From [Lactobacillus] timonensis (GTDB taxonomy: Bacteria; Bacillota; Bacilli; Lactobacillales; Lactobacillaceae), in NCBI RefSeq assembly GCF_900240275.1, contig NZ_LT964761.1:951868-1015867 (forward strand): DNA of 64,000 bases, in the 5' to 3' direction. The notes under the pieces are model-generated. The model made no database searches. It was not told the DNA's origin and saw nothing but the letters and a program-made list of their open reading frames with translations. Made by a program: the position numbers and the translations under genes. Positions 33,329 through 44,033 of this stretch are shown here, piece after piece (the first letter of the stretch is position 1; each line of letters begins with the position of its first letter).

Positions 33329-36300
33329 TTGATTGACGTCAATAAATTTGAAAGCATGCAGATCGGGCTGGCATCGCCAGAGAAGATCCGCCAGTGGTCG
33401 TATGGTGAGGTCAAGAAGCCGGAAACCATTAACTACCGGACACTGAAACCGGAACGTGATGGTTTGTTTGATGAACGGATTTTCGGACCAACCAAGGACT
33501 ACGAATGTCAGTGTGGTAAGTACAAGCGGACCCGTTACAAGGGTAAAGTCTGCGAACGTTGTGGTGTGGAAGTAACCAGCTCTAAGGTTCGTCGTGAACG
33601 TATGGGTCACATTGAACTGGCTGCCCCGGTTTCTCATATTTGGTACTTCAAGGGCATCCCTAGTCGGATGGGACTTGTCCTGGATATGAGTCCTCGTTCG
33701 CTGGAGCAGGTAATCTACTTCGCAGCTTACGTTGTTCTGGATCCTGGCGACACGCCACTGGAATACAAGCAGTTACTGACTGAAGCAGATTATCGTGACA
33801 AGAAGGCTGAATTTGGTAACAAGTTTACTGCCGAAATGGGTGCCGAAGCCGTTCAAAAGCTGCTGAAGCAGGTTGACCTGCAAAAGGAAGCTAATGAACT
33901 CAAGGAACTACTGAAGGATGCAACGGGCCAAAAACGGACTCGGGCAATCCGGCGGTTGGATATCCTGGAAGCATTTATCAAGTCTGGCAACAAACCGGAA
34001 TGGATGGTTATGAACGTTATTCCGGTTATGCCACCTGACTTACGGCCAATGGTTCAATTGGAAGGTGGCCGCTTTGCCACTTCCGACCTGAACGACCTTT
34101 ACCGGCGGGGTATTAACCGAAACAACCGGTTGAAGCGCCTGTTAGAGTTGAACGCTCCGGGAATTATCGTACAAAACGAAAAGCGGATGCTTCAGGAAGC
34201 CGTCGATGCATTGATTGATAACGGTCGGCGCGGACGTCCGGTTTCTGGTCCGGGCAACCGGCCACTGAAGTCCCTGTCACACCTGTTGAAGGGTAAGCAG
34301 GGTCGTTTCCGTCAAAACTTGCTGGGAAAGCGTGTTGACTACTCTGGACGTTCAGTTATCGACGTTGGTCCATCACTGAAGATGAACCAAATGGGGCTGC
34401 CAGTACCGATGGCGCTGGAACTGTTCAAGCCGTTTATTATGCGTGAACTCGTTAACCGTGAACTGGCTAATAACGTGAAGGCTGCTCGGCGGATGATCGA
34501 CCGTCGTGATGATGCAGTCTTTGATGTTCTGGAAGATGTTATTAAGGAACACCCTGTTCTGTTGAACCGGGCCCCTACGCTTCACCGTTTGGGAATCCAG
34601 GCCTTTGAACCGGTGCTGGTTTCTGGTAAGTCCATGCGTCTACACCCGTTGGTATGTACGGCGTACAACGCCGACTTCGACGGTGACCAGATGGCTATTC
34701 ACGTTCCACTGTCAGATGAAGCGCAAGCAGAAGCACGTCTGCTGATGCTGGCTGCCCACCACATTCTGAGTCCTCGTGACGGTGAGCCAATCGTTTCACC
34801 ATCACAGGATATGGTTATCGGTAACTATTACATGACCATTGAAGACAAGGGCCGTGAAGGCGAAGGCATGGTCTTCAAGGATACCAATGAAGCATTCATG
34901 GCTTACAAGAACGGTTACGTTTCACTGCAGACACGTGTGGGGGTTCAAGTTTCGTCATTCCCTGACAAGCCGTTTACTGATGAACAGCGGAACGAAATCA
35001 TGGTAACGAGCGTTGGTAAGCTATTGTTTAACCGGATTATGCCGGCTGACTATGCTTACATTAACGAACCGACTGACGACAACCTGCATAATGGGGTACC
35101 GGGGAAGTACTTCCTCAAGCCGGGGGAAGATATTCACGACTACCTGGAAAATGCTCCACTGGTTCCGCCATTCAAGAAGGGCTTCTTGTCTGACATCATT
35201 GCTGAAGTCTACAAGATTTACAAGGTAACGAAGACTTCCCAATTCCTTGACCGGATGAAGGACCTTGGTTACTATGAATCAACGATTTCTGGTCTGACGG
35301 TGGCTATTTCTGATATTACCAACCTGCAAGAAAAGCCGGAAATCATTGCTGATGCCCGGAAGAAGGTTGCGGTAGTAACTAAGCAGTTCCGTCGAGGTTT
35401 GATTACTGATGACGAACGTTACTCGCGTGTTATCCAGATCTGGAATGATGCTAAGGATGAAGTTCAAGATAAGCTGGAAGAGCACATGGACATTCATAAC
35501 CCGATCAACATGATGTCGGACTCCGGTGCTCGTGGTAACATCTCTAACTTTACCCAGCTGGCCGGGATGCGTGGTCTGATGGCTGCGCCTAACGGCAAGA
35601 TCATGGAACTGCCTGTTCTGTCAAACTTCCGTGAAGGTCTGTCTGTCTTGGAAATGTTCTTGTCATCTCACGGTGCTCGTAAGGGGATGACTGATACGGC
35701 CCTGAAGACTGCCAACTCAGGTTACCTGACGCGGCGGCTGGTCGATGTTGCCCAGGACGTGGTTGTTCGTGAAAAGGACTGTGGGACTGACCGTGGACTG
35801 AAGGTTAGTGCTATCTACAACGGTCGTGAACTTGTTGAAAGCTTGTATGACCGGATTCTTGGCCGTTACACGATGAAGTCGGTCTTTGACCCTGAAACTG
35901 GCGAAAAGATTGTCGGCAAGAACGTTCTGGTGGACGAGGCAATGGCGAAGAAGATCGTCGATGCTGGTGTCAAGACTGTCGAAATTCGTTCTGTCTTCAC
36001 TTGCAACACTGATCACGGTGTCTGCGAACGTTGTTACGGACGAAATGCCGCTACTGGCGACCGGGTTGAAGCCGGTGAAGCAGTCGGGACGGTTGCTGCC
36101 CAGTCAATTGGTGAACCTGGTACCCAGCTGACGTTGCGGAACTTCCACACCGGTGGGGTTGCCGGAAACGAAGATATTACTCAGGGGCTTCCTCGTGTTC
36201 AAGAAATTGTTGAAGCGCGGAACCCGAAGGGGCGTGCAATCATCAGTGAAGTTACTGGGGTTGTTGAATCAATTGAAGAAAACCCAGCAGAACGGACGAA

Positions 36301-36991
36301 GGACGTTACGGTTAAGGGTGACACAGATACGCGGACTTACACGTTGCCAATTACTGCACGGCTGAACGTGGCGGAAGGCGACCAGATTCACCGTGGTGCC
36401 GAAATCAACGTCGGGTCGACTGATCCGAAGGAACTTCTGCAGGTAACCGATGTATTGTCAACGGAAACATACATGTTATCTGAAGTGCAAAAGGTTTACC
36501 GTCTGCAGGGGATTGACCTGCTGGACAAGCACATCGAAATCATGATTCGTCAAATGATGCGGAAGGTCCGGATCATGGAACCAGGTGATACTGACGTGCT
36601 GCCAGGGGAACTGATGGATATCGATCAATTCCGTGAAGCTAACTACAAGACGCTTATTTCTGGTGGGATCCCGGCAACGGCTCGGCCGGTTATCCTGGGG
36701 ATTACCAAGGCGGCTCTGGAAACAAACAGTTTCTTATCCGCTGCTTCCTTCCAGGAAACTACGCGGGTCCTCACCGATGCCGCTATCCACGGCAAGAACG
36801 ATCCACTAGTTGGTTTGAAGGAAAACGTTATTATCGGGAAGATCATTCCTGCCGGAACGGGAATGGGCACTTACCGCAACATCAAGCCAAAGATCGTTGG
36901 CCAGCCAGCTGCGGTTACTGACGGCAAGGCTCCGGAAACACTGAAGGATATCGAAGCCAAGATAGAAGCGGAAAACGCCGATAACAACTAA
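33329..36991 (+). CDS. rpoC: DNA-directed RNA polymerase subunit beta'
   Basis: The 1220-residue subunit starts at TTG 33329 after AAGGAGG. The N-terminal zinc site [20 protein letters not shown], the catalytic [10 protein letters not shown] (Mg2+ ligands) and the second zinc cluster ([19 protein letters not shown]) are all present. Trigger-loop and bridge-helix region sequence [16 protein letters not shown] is conserved. It is co-transcribed with rpoB and ends at a strong terminator. Confidence 0.98.
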   Translation: MIDVNKFESMQIGLASPEKIRQWSYGEVKKPETINYRTLKPERDGLFDERIFGPTKDYECQCGKYKRTRYKGKVCERCGVEVTSSKVRRERMGHIELAAPVSHIWYFKGIPSRMGLVLDMSPRSLEQVIYFAAYVVLDPGDTPLEYKQLLTEADYRDKKAEFGNKFTAEMGAEAVQKLLKQVDLQKEANELKELLKDATGQKRTRAIRRLDILEAFIKSGNKPEWMVMNVIPVMPPDLRPMVQLEGGRFATSDLNDLYRRGINRNNRLKRLLELNAPGIIVQNEKRMLQEAVDALIDNGRRGRPVSGPGNRPLKSLSHLLKGKQGRFRQNLLGKRVDYSGRSVIDVGPSLKMNQMGLPVPMALELFKPFIMRELVNRELANNVKAARRMIDRRDDAVFDVLEDVIKEHPVLLNRAPTLHRLGIQAFEPVLVSGKSMRLHPLVCTAYNADFDGDQMAIHVPLSDEAQAEARLLMLAAHHILSPRDGEPIVSPSQDMVIGNYYMTIEDKGREGEGMVFKDTNEAFMAYKNGYVSLQTRVGVQVSSFPDKPFTDEQRNEIMVTSVGKLLFNRIMPADYAYINEPTDDNLHNGVPGKYFLKPGEDIHDYLENAPLVPPFKKGFLSDIIAEVYKIYKVTKTSQFLDRMKDLGYYESTISGLTVAISDITNLQEKPEIIADARKKVAVVTKQFRRGLITDDERYSRVIQIWNDAKDEVQDKLEEHMDIHNPINMMSDSGARGNISNFTQLAGMRGLMAAPNGKIMELPVLSNFREGLSVLEMFLSSHGARKGMTDTALKTANSGYLTRRLVDVAQDVVVREKDCGTDRGLKVSAIYNGRELVESLYDRILGRYTMKSVFDPETGEKIVGKNVLVDEAMAKKIVDAGVKTVEIRSVFTCNTDHGVCERCYGRNAATGDRVEAGEAVGTVAAQSIGEPGTQLTLRNFHTGGVAGNEDITQGLPRVQEIVEARNPKGRAIISEVTGVVESIEENPAERTKDVTVKGDTDTRTYTLPITARLNVAEGDQIHRGAEINVGSTDPKELLQVTDVLSTETYMLSEVQKVYRLQGIDLLDKHIEIMIRQMMRKVRIMEPGDTDVLPGELMDIDQFREANYKTLISGGIPATARPVILGITKAALETNSFLSAASFQETTRVLTDAAIHGKNDPLVGLKENVIIGKIIPAGTGMGTYRNIKPKIVGQPAAVTDGKAPETLKDIEAKIEAENADNN

Positions 36992-37034
36992 TTTTCGATA
37001 AGGTTTTGTTTTGTTATCGATTGGGAACTAAAAT

Positions 37035-37079
37035 AAAAGCAGGTGCTTGGTCTAACCAGGCAACCTGCTTTTTATTTTT
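37035..37079 (+). terminator. rpoBC terminator
   Basis: AAAAGCAGGT and ACCTGCTTTT pair with an inner TGGT/ACCA, followed by a T-rich tail. Confidence 0.93.
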
Positions 37080-37097
37080 GCAATTTGGAGTATCAGT

Positions 37098-38279
37098 ATG
37101 AAAAAAACAAAAATCGTTATTCCCCTGGAAGCGCGCAAGCACTTAGATTTTGATGAGCAAACACCGCTATCAATGACTATTCGCCACAACGTGATCGATG
37201 TGCGCCCTAGCCGGTTAATTGATGTCTTGCCAGAAATTAAACTACACTGGTTTTTGATTCCGGCCGCATTGTGTGCTCTCCTCTTTTTTGCCTACTGCTA
37301 TGACCGTGGGCAGCTGCTGATCCCCCTCAACGGGCAGTGGTCGATTGCCACTTACGCAAGTGTCCTCAGCATCACCTCGGGAGTCCTTACCTTTGGGTGG
37401 GATTTCATTAGGCAGAAAATTCATAACCACGGAGCCGCTAAGGACTTTCGCTGGCGGGCGTTAATTCCATTGGTAATTGCCATCGGAATGATCCTGGCAA
37501 TTTGGTTTGTGATGAGTTTTTGGCTATTGGACCGGATGTTTAACGGGGCGGCTTTTGATATCTACACGTCCACCGTCTTTGTGTTCTTGATTAACGCCGC
37601 GGTTAACTACCTGATGATTAACTTGGCAATGACAATCTCGCCAGTGATTGTTACCAATTTAATGACGATTATGGTCATCGGTGGGGTAGTTGGGTCTATG
37701 ATGACCAATGACCACAAGGACTGGTGGAAGTACAATTTTAGCTTTCTGGGAACGCAAAAAAGCGCTGCCAATATGGAGTTTAACGTCACGTTAATTTTCT
37801 CGGCGTTGCTGATGATGGCGTTGATTGATTACTTGTTTGTTGACCTACAGCGAAAGTATCAACAGGTCGGTGTGCTGTTTTTAAAGTTGTTGCTTTACGC
37901 CTTGTCACTAACGTTGGGCGGAATTGGGCTTTTCCCTAACAACCCCCAATTTCACGTTCTTCATGACCGGATTGCAATGTGGTTGGTTTATTTCATGCTA
38001 ATCATGATTGTTTTTATTGGCCGACTATTGCCAGAATGCTCACGGTCATTTCGTCACTTATCCTACATTATCGGAGCAATCTTGGCAGCAGATTACCTGA
38101 TCTTTAAGATTACTAACTACTTGTCATTGACTGCTTTTGAACTATCATCGTTTGCCCTGGCCTTTTCCTGGATCCTCCTGCTTTTGCAAAACATCGAAGC
38201 GTTGACGGAACTGGGTGAACAGATCTTTCCAGTTGAGATCGAAGTCCAGACGACTGAAAAACAGAAAAACAATGACTAA
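37098..38279 (+). CDS. Polytopic membrane protein (DUF998-like), unknown function
   Basis: The 393-residue protein has a hydrophilic N-terminus of about 48 residues (IVIPLEARKHLDFDEQTPLS) and then about ten hydrophobic segments. A conserved-looking loop, NDHKDWWKYNFSFLGTQKSA, resembles DUF998 proteins. No catalytic motif is recognised. The start ATG 37098 follows TTGGAG. It lies between rpoC and a convergent prepilin peptidase gene with its own terminator; the link to either is unclear. Confidence 0.7.
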   Translation: MKKTKIVIPLEARKHLDFDEQTPLSMTIRHNVIDVRPSRLIDVLPEIKLHWFLIPAALCALLFFAYCYDRGQLLIPLNGQWSIATYASVLSITSGVLTFGWDFIRQKIHNHGAAKDFRWRALIPLVIAIGMILAIWFVMSFWLLDRMFNGAAFDIYTSTVFVFLINAAVNYLMINLAMTISPVIVTNLMTIMVIGGVVGSMMTNDHKDWWKYNFSFLGTQKSAANMEFNVTLIFSALLMMALIDYLFVDLQRKYQQVGVLFLKLLLYALSLTLGGIGLFPNNPQFHVLHDRIAMWLVYFMLIMIVFIGRLLPECSRSFRHLSYIIGAILAADYLIFKITNYLSLTAFELSSFALAFSWILLLLQNIEALTELGEQIFPVEIEVQTTEKQKNND

Positions 38280-38284
38280 TCATT

Positions 38285-38317
38285 AAGCTGCTATCCGTTC
38301 TTGGATAGTGGCTTTTT
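38285..38317. terminator. Terminator between the DUF998-like and comC genes
   Basis: AAGCTGCTATCC and GGATAGTGGCTT pair around GTTCTT, followed by TTTTT. It ends the plus-strand gene; its last bases overlap the comC stop. Confidence 0.85.
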
Positions 38318-39002
38318 AGTTGAAAAGGCCCCAGTTCGCTAACCACACCACGGCAATTCCCAAGGAAAGCCAGGGGATGAAGGGAACTTTTCGTTGATGA
38401 TACACCAGCGTGGACAAGAGGAGTGCCAAGCAGGCGACTAATAACACTGCAGATCCATTGAATGGCCCAGCTACAGCAAAAAGGACGATAATAAATTCAG
38501 CATCGCCAGCTCCTAGATAGCGGGTAATCACCGCTAATACGAGGGGAAAAGCTATTCCGCCAGTAACTATCAGTGATAGCTGGTCAGCAGTGGGGCAAAA
38601 GAAGTAGGCAAGAGGAAAAAGTCCAGTAATTAAGGCGGGGTGAATCCACCTAGCTTGCCAGTCCGTTGCAGTCATGATTAACAGACAGGAACTCGTAATT
38701 AGCATTAGAATCAAAGATGTTAGTGAAAGGCTGGCAGCAGTCACAAAACAGGTGCCGCACAATAATTCACTGGCCGTTGACAAGATACCAATCGGCGAAT
38801 TACAGTTGCGGCATCGCCCAAGTTGGAAAAGCCAACCCAATATCGGAATTAGTTGCCACCACCGAAGAATTTTTTTACAAACCGGACATTGTGAACGGTG
38901 CCCAGTACACGGCAGTCCTGCCCAGCGTTGGCCTATGGTAATCAGAAACGAAGCGTAGCAGCTGCCAGCTGCAAATAAGAATGAGTGGTAAAGTAATAGC
39001 AA
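38316..39002 (-). CDS. comC: Type IV prepilin peptidase (ComC/PilD family, A24)
   Basis: The protein of about 228 residues is a membrane aspartyl peptidase. Two CxxC pairs (CPVCKK, CRNCNS) mark the N-terminal cytoplasmic zinc loop. The catalytic aspartates are in TATDWQ and GAGDAEF (the G-x-G-D motif). It cleaves and may methylate competence pseudopilins (ComGC type). The start is placed at TTG 39002 because GAGGAGG lies nine bases upstream on the minus strand; a TTG at 39023 lies on the far side of that site. Other competence genes are not in the window. It lies between rpoBC and the str operon, on the opposite strand. Confidence 0.85.
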   Translation of the reverse strand: MLLLYHSFLFAAGSCYASFLITIGQRWAGLPCTGHRSQCPVCKKILRWWQLIPILGWLFQLGRCRNCNSPIGILSTASELLCGTCFVTAASLSLTSLILMLITSSCLLIMTATDWQARWIHPALITGLFPLAYFFCPTADQLSLIVTGGIAFPLVLAVITRYLGAGDAEFIIVLFAVAGPFNGSAVLLVACLALLLSTLVYHQRKVPFIPWLSLGIAVVWLANWGLFN

Positions 39003-39079
39003 TCGCCGGATCCTCCTCAACAAGTAAGTACGTTAAAGAACACTGTTCGTGGTTTTGGAAAACTTCTTGGGGAGTAACG

Positions 39080-39108
39080 TTGACATCGTCTAGCCAGCGT
39101 GATAATGT
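39080..39108 (+). promoter_or_regulatory. str operon promoter
   Basis: TTGACA (39080-39085), 17 bases and TAATGT (39103-39108) lie ahead of a leader of about 145 bases that contains the hairpin TCTGTC-GTTC-GGCAGA near 39140-39155. Confidence 0.75.
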
Positions 39109-39260
39109 ATTAAAGGTGCTTTTTTTAAGCGAAGCGTGTCTGTCGTTCGGCAGATTAACTGCTGGCGAAGCACGAAATTGCATAACATCCGGCACTTTTT
39201 TATTGGCAAAAAAAGAACCACCTGGATGTGTGGACTTTAAAAATGGAAGGGGAAAAACTC

Positions 39261-39680
39261 ATGCCAACAATTAACCAATTGGTTCGCAAGGGTCGTAAGT
39301 CTCACCGTGGCAAGTCAAAGTCACCGGCATTGGGCTTCGGCTACAACAGTTACAAGAAGGAATTAGTTAAGAACCCATCACCGCAAAAGCGGGGCGTTGC
39401 TACCCGTGTTGCGACGATGACGCCAAAGAAGCCTAACTCAGCTCTGCGGAAGTACGCCCGTGTACGTCTGTCAAACCTGATTGAAGTTACGGCTTACATC
39501 CCAGGTATTGGTCACAACCTGCAGGAACACTCAGTTGTTCTGATCCGTGGTGGCCGTGTAAAGGACCTTCCTGGGGTTCGTTACCACATCATTCGTGGGA
39601 CGCTCGATACTGCCGGTGTTGAAGGCCGGATGCAGAGCCGTTCCAAGTACGGTGCTAAGAAGCCGAAGAGCAAGAAGTAA
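39261..39680 (+). CDS. rpsL: 30S ribosomal protein S12
   Basis: The 139-residue protein starts at ATG 39261 ([13 protein letters not shown]) after GGAAGGGG; an earlier in-frame start at 39228 would add 11 non-homologous residues. The loops [11 protein letters not shown] and [13 protein letters not shown] are wild type at the lysines linked to streptomycin resistance. It is the first gene of the str operon. Confidence 0.98.
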   Translation: MPTINQLVRKGRKSHRGKSKSPALGFGYNSYKKELVKNPSPQKRGVATRVATMTPKKPNSALRKYARVRLSNLIEVTAYIPGIGHNLQEHSVVLIRGGRVKDLPGVRYHIIRGTLDTAGVEGRMQSRSKYGAKKPKSKK

Positions 39681-39695
39681 GAGGAGGGTTAAGTA

Positions 39696-40166
39696 ATGCC
39701 ACGTAAAGGACATGTTGTAAAGCCAGAAGTACTACCAGATCCAATTTACAACTCAAAGCTGGTTACTAGCCTGATCAACCACCTGATGATCGACGGTAAG
39801 CGCGGAACTGCTTCTAAGATTCTCTACGCTGCCTTTGACCAGGTTAAGGAACAAACTGGCAATGATCCGGTAGAAGTATTTGAACAAGCAATGGAAAATG
39901 TTGAACCAGTGCTGGAAGTTAAGGCCCGCCGTGTTGGTGGTTCTAACTACCAAGTGCCGATCGAAGTTCGCCCAGAACGTCGTGTAACTCTGGGGATGCG
40001 TTGGATTGTTCAATACGCACGCCTGCGCGGTGAACACACGATGGTTCAACGCCTGGCTGGTGAAATTATTGACGCATCAAACAACACCGGTGCAGCTGTT
40101 AAGAAGAAGGAAGACACTCACCGCATGGCCGACGCTAACCGTGCTTTTGCACACTACCGTTGGTAA
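39696..40166 (+). CDS. rpsG: 30S ribosomal protein S7
   Basis: The 156-residue S7 begins [20 protein letters not shown] and ends in the typical [15 protein letters not shown]. It nucleates assembly of the 30S head by binding 16S rRNA. GAGGAGGG precedes the start, 15 bases after rpsL. Confidence 0.98.
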   Translation: MPRKGHVVKPEVLPDPIYNSKLVTSLINHLMIDGKRGTASKILYAAFDQVKEQTGNDPVEVFEQAMENVEPVLEVKARRVGGSNYQVPIEVRPERRVTLGMRWIVQYARLRGEHTMVQRLAGEIIDASNNTGAAVKKKEDTHRMADANRAFAHYRW

Positions 40167-40204
40167 TTAACATTGACGGGTGCCTCTGCGCCTGATCAGT
40201 ATTC

Positions 40205-40241
40205 AAGGGGGGGCGTACAGCGATAACTGTCACCCCTTTTT
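40205..40241 (+). terminator. Terminator-like hairpin between rpsG and fusA
   Basis: AAGGGG and CCCCTT pair with an inner ACAG/CTGT, followed by TTTTT. It lies inside an operon normally read through to fusA, so it may act as a partial terminator or attenuator. Confidence 0.55.
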
Positions 40242-40287
40242 GCAGATATAAGTAAAATTACCTTTTTTGGAAGGAGAAACATTTAAG

Positions 40288-42372
40288 ATGGCTAACAAAC
40301 GTGAATACCCGCTGGAAAAAACACGTAACATCGGGATCATGGCCCACATCGACGCCGGTAAAACGACCGCAACTGAACGGATTCTTTACTACACTGGTAA
40401 GATCCACAAGATCGGTGAAACCCACGACGGTGCTTCACAAATGGACTGGATGGATGAAGAAAAGGAACGTGGTATTACTATCACGTCTGCCGCAACGACT
40501 GCCGTTTGGAAGGATAACCGGATCAATATCATTGACACCCCTGGCCACGTGGACTTTACTGTCGAAGTTGAACGTGCTCTCCGTGTTCTTGACGGTGCCG
40601 TAACGGTTCTGGACGCCCAGGCTGGGGTTGAACCACAGACTGAAACTGTTTGGCGTCAGGCTGACGACTTTAACGTTCCGCGGATCGTCTTCGCTAACAA
40701 GATGGACAAGATTGGTGCGAACTTTGATTACTCTGTTCAAACAATCAAGGACCGTCTGAACGTTACACCGTTGCCAATCCAAATGACGATTGGTGCTGAA
40801 GACAGCTTCGTTGGGGTTGTTGACCTGGTTAAGATGTGTGCTTACGTTTACGACGAAGACAAGCTGGGTACTAACTGGGATACTGTTGACATCCCGGCCG
40901 ACATGAAGGATGAAGCTGAAAAGCGTCATGATGCAATGCTGGAAACTCTGGCAGACATCGATGACAACATTATGGAAAAGTACCTTGGTGAAGAAGAAAT
41001 CTCCGTTGATGACATCAAGGCTGCTATCCGTAAGGGAACGCTGAGTGAACAGATCTTCCCTGTAATGGCTGGTTCAGCTTACAAGGATAAGGGTATTCAG
41101 ATGCTGTTGGACGCCGTTATCGACTACCTGCCATCCCCACTTGATGTTAAGCCGTTCGTTGCTCACGACGCTGATGGCAACGAAGTAGAACTGACTGCCG
41201 GTGATAACAAGCCATTTGCTGCTTTGGCCTTCAAGATCGCTACTGACCCATTCGTTGGTCGGCTGACTTTCATCCGGGTTTACACTGGTTCGCTGCAATC
41301 TGGTACTTACGTGCTGAACGCAACCAAGGACAAGCGTGAACGGATTGGTCGTCTGCTGCAAATGCACTCTAACCAGCAACACGAAATTCCGGAAGTCTTC
41401 TCTGGTGACATTGCTGCATGTATCGGTCTGAAGAACACGACTACTGGTGACTCGCTGACTGATCCTGACCACCCACTGCAGCTTGAATCAATGGACTTCC
41501 CTGACCCAGTTATCCAGGTTTCTGTTGAACCAAAGTCAAAGGCTGACCAGGATAAGATGGACAAGGGTCTGCAAAAGCTCGCTGAAGAAGATCCAACCTT
41601 CAAGGCTGAAACAAACCCAGAAACTGGTGAAACTCTGATCGCCGGGATGGGTGAACTTCACCTTGACATCATTGTTGAACGTCTTCGTCGTGAATTTAAC
41701 GCCGAAGTTACTGTTGGTAAGCCACAGGTATCTTACCGTGAAGCATTTACTAAGAAGGTTTCTGCACAAGGTAAGTTCGTTCGTCAGTCTGGTGGTAAGG
41801 GTCAATACGGTGATGTTTGGATTGAATTCACTCCACTTGAAGAAGGCAAGGGCTTCGAATTCGAAGACGCCATTGTTGGTGGTGTTGTTCCACGTGAATT
41901 TATTCCAGCCGTTGAACAGGGGCTGAAGGAAGCCATGGCTAATGGTGTGCTGGCTGGCTACCCGCTGGTTGACATGCACGCTAAGCTTTACGATGGTAGC
42001 TACCACGAAGTCGACTCTAGTGAAGCAGCCTTCAAGGTTGCCGCATCACTGGCGCTGAAGAATGCTGCTAAGAAGGCTGACCCGGTTATCCTGGAACCAA
42101 TCATGAAGGTTGACATCGTTGTTCCTTCTGACAACATGGGTGACGTTATGGGTCAAGTAACCGCTCGTCGTGGTAACATCGACGGGATGGAAGAACGTGG
42201 GAATGCACAAGTGCTTCACTCATTCGTTCCGCTGTCAGAAATGTTTGGTTACGCAACCGCTCTTCGTTCTGCAACCCAGGGTCGTGGGACTTTCACGATG
42301 ACCTTTGACCACTACTCAGCTGTGCCGAAGTCAGTGCAAGAAGACATCATCAAGAAGAACGGTAACAACTAG
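40288..42372 (+). CDS. fusA: Elongation factor G
   Basis: The 694-residue translocase GTPase starts at ATG 40288 ([14 protein letters not shown]) after AAGGAGA; the upstream in-frame TTG 40267 precedes that site. GTPase motifs are AHIDAGKTT (G1), DTPGHVD (G3) and NKMD (G4), followed by the full set of EF-G domains, including [12 protein letters not shown] (domain IV). An IS3 element has inserted into the terminator that follows. Confidence 0.98.
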   Translation: MANKREYPLEKTRNIGIMAHIDAGKTTATERILYYTGKIHKIGETHDGASQMDWMDEEKERGITITSAATTAVWKDNRINIIDTPGHVDFTVEVERALRVLDGAVTVLDAQAGVEPQTETVWRQADDFNVPRIVFANKMDKIGANFDYSVQTIKDRLNVTPLPIQMTIGAEDSFVGVVDLVKMCAYVYDEDKLGTNWDTVDIPADMKDEAEKRHDAMLETLADIDDNIMEKYLGEEEISVDDIKAAIRKGTLSEQIFPVMAGSAYKDKGIQMLLDAVIDYLPSPLDVKPFVAHDADGNEVELTAGDNKPFAALAFKIATDPFVGRLTFIRVYTGSLQSGTYVLNATKDKRERIGRLLQMHSNQQHEIPEVFSGDIAACIGLKNTTTGDSLTDPDHPLQLESMDFPDPVIQVSVEPKSKADQDKMDKGLQKLAEEDPTFKAETNPETGETLIAGMGELHLDIIVERLRREFNAEVTVGKPQVSYREAFTKKVSAQGKFVRQSGGKGQYGDVWIEFTPLEEGKGFEFEDAIVGGVVPREFIPAVEQGLKEAMANGVLAGYPLVDMHAKLYDGSYHEVDSSEAAFKVAASLALKNAAKKADPVILEPIMKVDIVVPSDNMGDVMGQVTARRGNIDGMEERGNAQVLHSFVPLSEMFGYATALRSATQGRGTFTMTFDHYSAVPKSVQEDIIKKNGNN

Positions 42373-42388
42373 TTTTACTAACAAAACG

Positions 42389-42407
42389 AAAACACCTCGC
42401 ATCCTGC
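42389..42407 (+). terminator. fusA terminator, left arm, split by an IS3 element
   Basis: AAAACACCTCGCA (42389-42401) is the left arm; its partner TGCGGGGTGTTTT with the T-run lies at 43933-43947 on the other side of the IS. With the IS and one TGC copy removed the arms form a 13-bp stem with loop TCC followed by T6. The IS separates them by about 1.5 kb, so the terminator should be non-functional. Confidence 0.85.
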
Positions 42408-42462
42408 TGAAGTGCCCCATAATTGTTAGACAAAATCATCTAACGATTGTGAGGTACTTTTT

Positions 42463-42999
42463 TTGACTAAATATTCACCAACACTGAAAGCTGAGATTGT
42501 CCAAAAATATCTTGATGGCCAATCTTCCGTGGAATTAAGTCGCCAGTATGGTCTTTCTGCTAGTGAGATTAGAAAGTGGGTTCAAAGATTTAAGTTATCT
42601 GGAGTTAATACCCTTAAACCGCGGCGGACTAGACGTTCCTTTACCGCTAAATTCAAACTGACCGTGATAGACTATTATCATACTCATGAAATGTCGATGA
42701 TCGAGGTTGCGGCTAAGTTTGACGTTAACGCGTGTCAGATCTCCGCCTGGGGCAAGGCTTTTGACCAGGAGGGGTTGGCTGGCCTCCAACCACGACGGAA
42801 AGGACGGCCACCCAAAATGGGCATTAAATCATCTAAAAAACATTTACGTCATCTTAAAGATCAAAGTGAACTTGAACGGCTCCGTGAGGAGGTCAGTCAA
42901 CTCAAGAAAGAGAACCATGATCTCAAGCTGGAGCGTGACGTCACAAAAAAATCTATCGCCCTGTTTGGTCGCTTAAAGCCCGTCAAAAAACGGAAATAA
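42463..42999 (+). CDS. IS3-family OrfA
   Basis: The 178-residue protein starts at TTG 42463 after GTGAGG. It has two helix-turn-helix units (SSVELSRQYGLSASEIRKWVQRF and SMIEVAAKFDVNACQISAWGKAF) and a C-terminal coiled coil (LERLREEVSQLKKENHDLK). Seven A at 42945-42951 (codons acA AAA AAA) form a -1 frameshift heptamer leading into OrfB. Confidence 0.9.
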   Translation: MTKYSPTLKAEIVQKYLDGQSSVELSRQYGLSASEIRKWVQRFKLSGVNTLKPRRTRRSFTAKFKLTVIDYYHTHEMSMIEVAAKFDVNACQISAWGKAFDQEGLAGLQPRRKGRPPKMGIKSSKKHLRHLKDQSELERLREEVSQLKKENHDLKLERDVTKKSIALFGRLKPVKKRK

Positions 43000-43073
43000 T
43001 CGATCAAATTAGGGCTGATCAAAAGGCAATTCCCAAATGGGACCGTTATGCTGTCAGTGAGCTCCTTCAAGTA

Positions 43074-43895
43074 TTGAATCTTCCGCGTGCTACTTACTAT
43101 GACGAGCGTAAACGGATTGCTAATCACCAGGATAAGTACGAATACGTTAAGCAATTAATCCAAAAGCTCGCCAATCAAGGAAAGGTCCGTGATCAGTTTA
43201 CCTATGGCTATCGGCGCATAAGCGCCTTGCTGGAAGATGAAGGAATTCACCTCGCTGATGCAACCATCATTAAGCTGATGAAGGAGCTTAAAGTCCAGGT
43301 GAAACTATATAACCGACACCGCAACGGCGGTTATTCCTCGTATGCTGGTACTGTTGGTAAGATTGCCCCAAATTATCTCAACCAAAGTTTTGACGCGAAA
43401 AAACCTTACCAAGTCCTCCACACTGACGTGACGCAAGTTCGCTTAGCAGACCAACACTGGGCCTATATTTCCGCGATTACCGATGAAGCTACCAAAGAGA
43501 ACCTGGCCTTCCAAATGAGTTATCATCCGGACCGGGGCTTGATTACCGCCACGCTCAACGAATTATTAACTAAACTACCAGCCAATGCGAAGCCTGTTAT
43601 CCACTCTGATCAAGGCTGGCATTACCAGCTCCCTTACTACGTTGAAAAGCTCAAGGGCCACCAGTTTATCCAAAGCATGTCCCGTAAGGGAAACTGCTTG
43701 GATAATGCGCCAATCGAGAGCTTCTTTCATATTTACAAGACAGAATTATTGCATGGTTATCCACCATGCCATTCATTGGAAGAACTGAAGGCCATCTCCC
43801 AAGACTACCTTCACTTCTACAACTACCACCGAATCTCTTTAAAAACAAAAGGTATGAGCCCGGTTGAATACCGGACGCATACCTTATCAGTCTAA
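43074..43895 (+). CDS. IS3-family transposase OrfB
   Basis: The product has an integrase catalytic core with aspartates in LHTDVTQVRL and IHSDQGWHYQ and glutamate in NCLDNAPIESFF. The first start in frame is TTG 43074, but the frame is open back to the A7 run at 42945, so the natural product is probably the OrfAB fusion. It looks intact. Confidence 0.9.
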   Translation: MNLPRATYYDERKRIANHQDKYEYVKQLIQKLANQGKVRDQFTYGYRRISALLEDEGIHLADATIIKLMKELKVQVKLYNRHRNGGYSSYAGTVGKIAPNYLNQSFDAKKPYQVLHTDVTQVRLADQHWAYISAITDEATKENLAFQMSYHPDRGLITATLNELLTKLPANAKPVIHSDQGWHYQLPYYVEKLKGHQFIQSMSRKGNCLDNAPIESFFHIYKTELLHGYPPCHSLEELKAISQDYLHFYNYHRISLKTKGMSPVEYRTHTLSV

Positions 43896-43998
43896 TTTTC
43901 TCAACTTTGTCTAACTTTTTTGTTGCACTTCATGCGGGGTGTTTTTTAGTTCAATAATGTTACACTTTGTTTACAAATCAAAAAAGGCAAGAAAAAAC

Positions 43999-44027
43999 TT
44001 GTATTACCGGCGTTTGTTTAGTAAGAT
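43999..44027 (+). promoter_or_regulatory. S10 operon promoter
   Basis: TTGTAT (43999-44004), 17 bases and TAAGAT (44022-44027) lie 67 bases after the IS end, so the S10 promoter is preserved. Confidence 0.7.
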
Positions 44028-44033
44028 AGTTAG

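Larger units (their letters stand above)
42408..43932 (+). mobile_element. IS3-family insertion sequence in the fusA terminator
   Basis: The 1525-bp element has ends TGAAGTGC and GCACTTCA, with further similarity inside (TTGTTAGACAAA left, GTTAGACAAA in the right complement). It is flanked by a 3-bp direct repeat TGC (42405-42407, 43933-43935), as expected for IS3. OrfA and OrfB are intact. Confidence 0.92.

Noticed and set aside
40435-40929. 164-codon reading frame antisense to fusA
   Set aside because: Shadow of a highly codon-biased gene; no start signal or motif. The same holds for 41536-42006.
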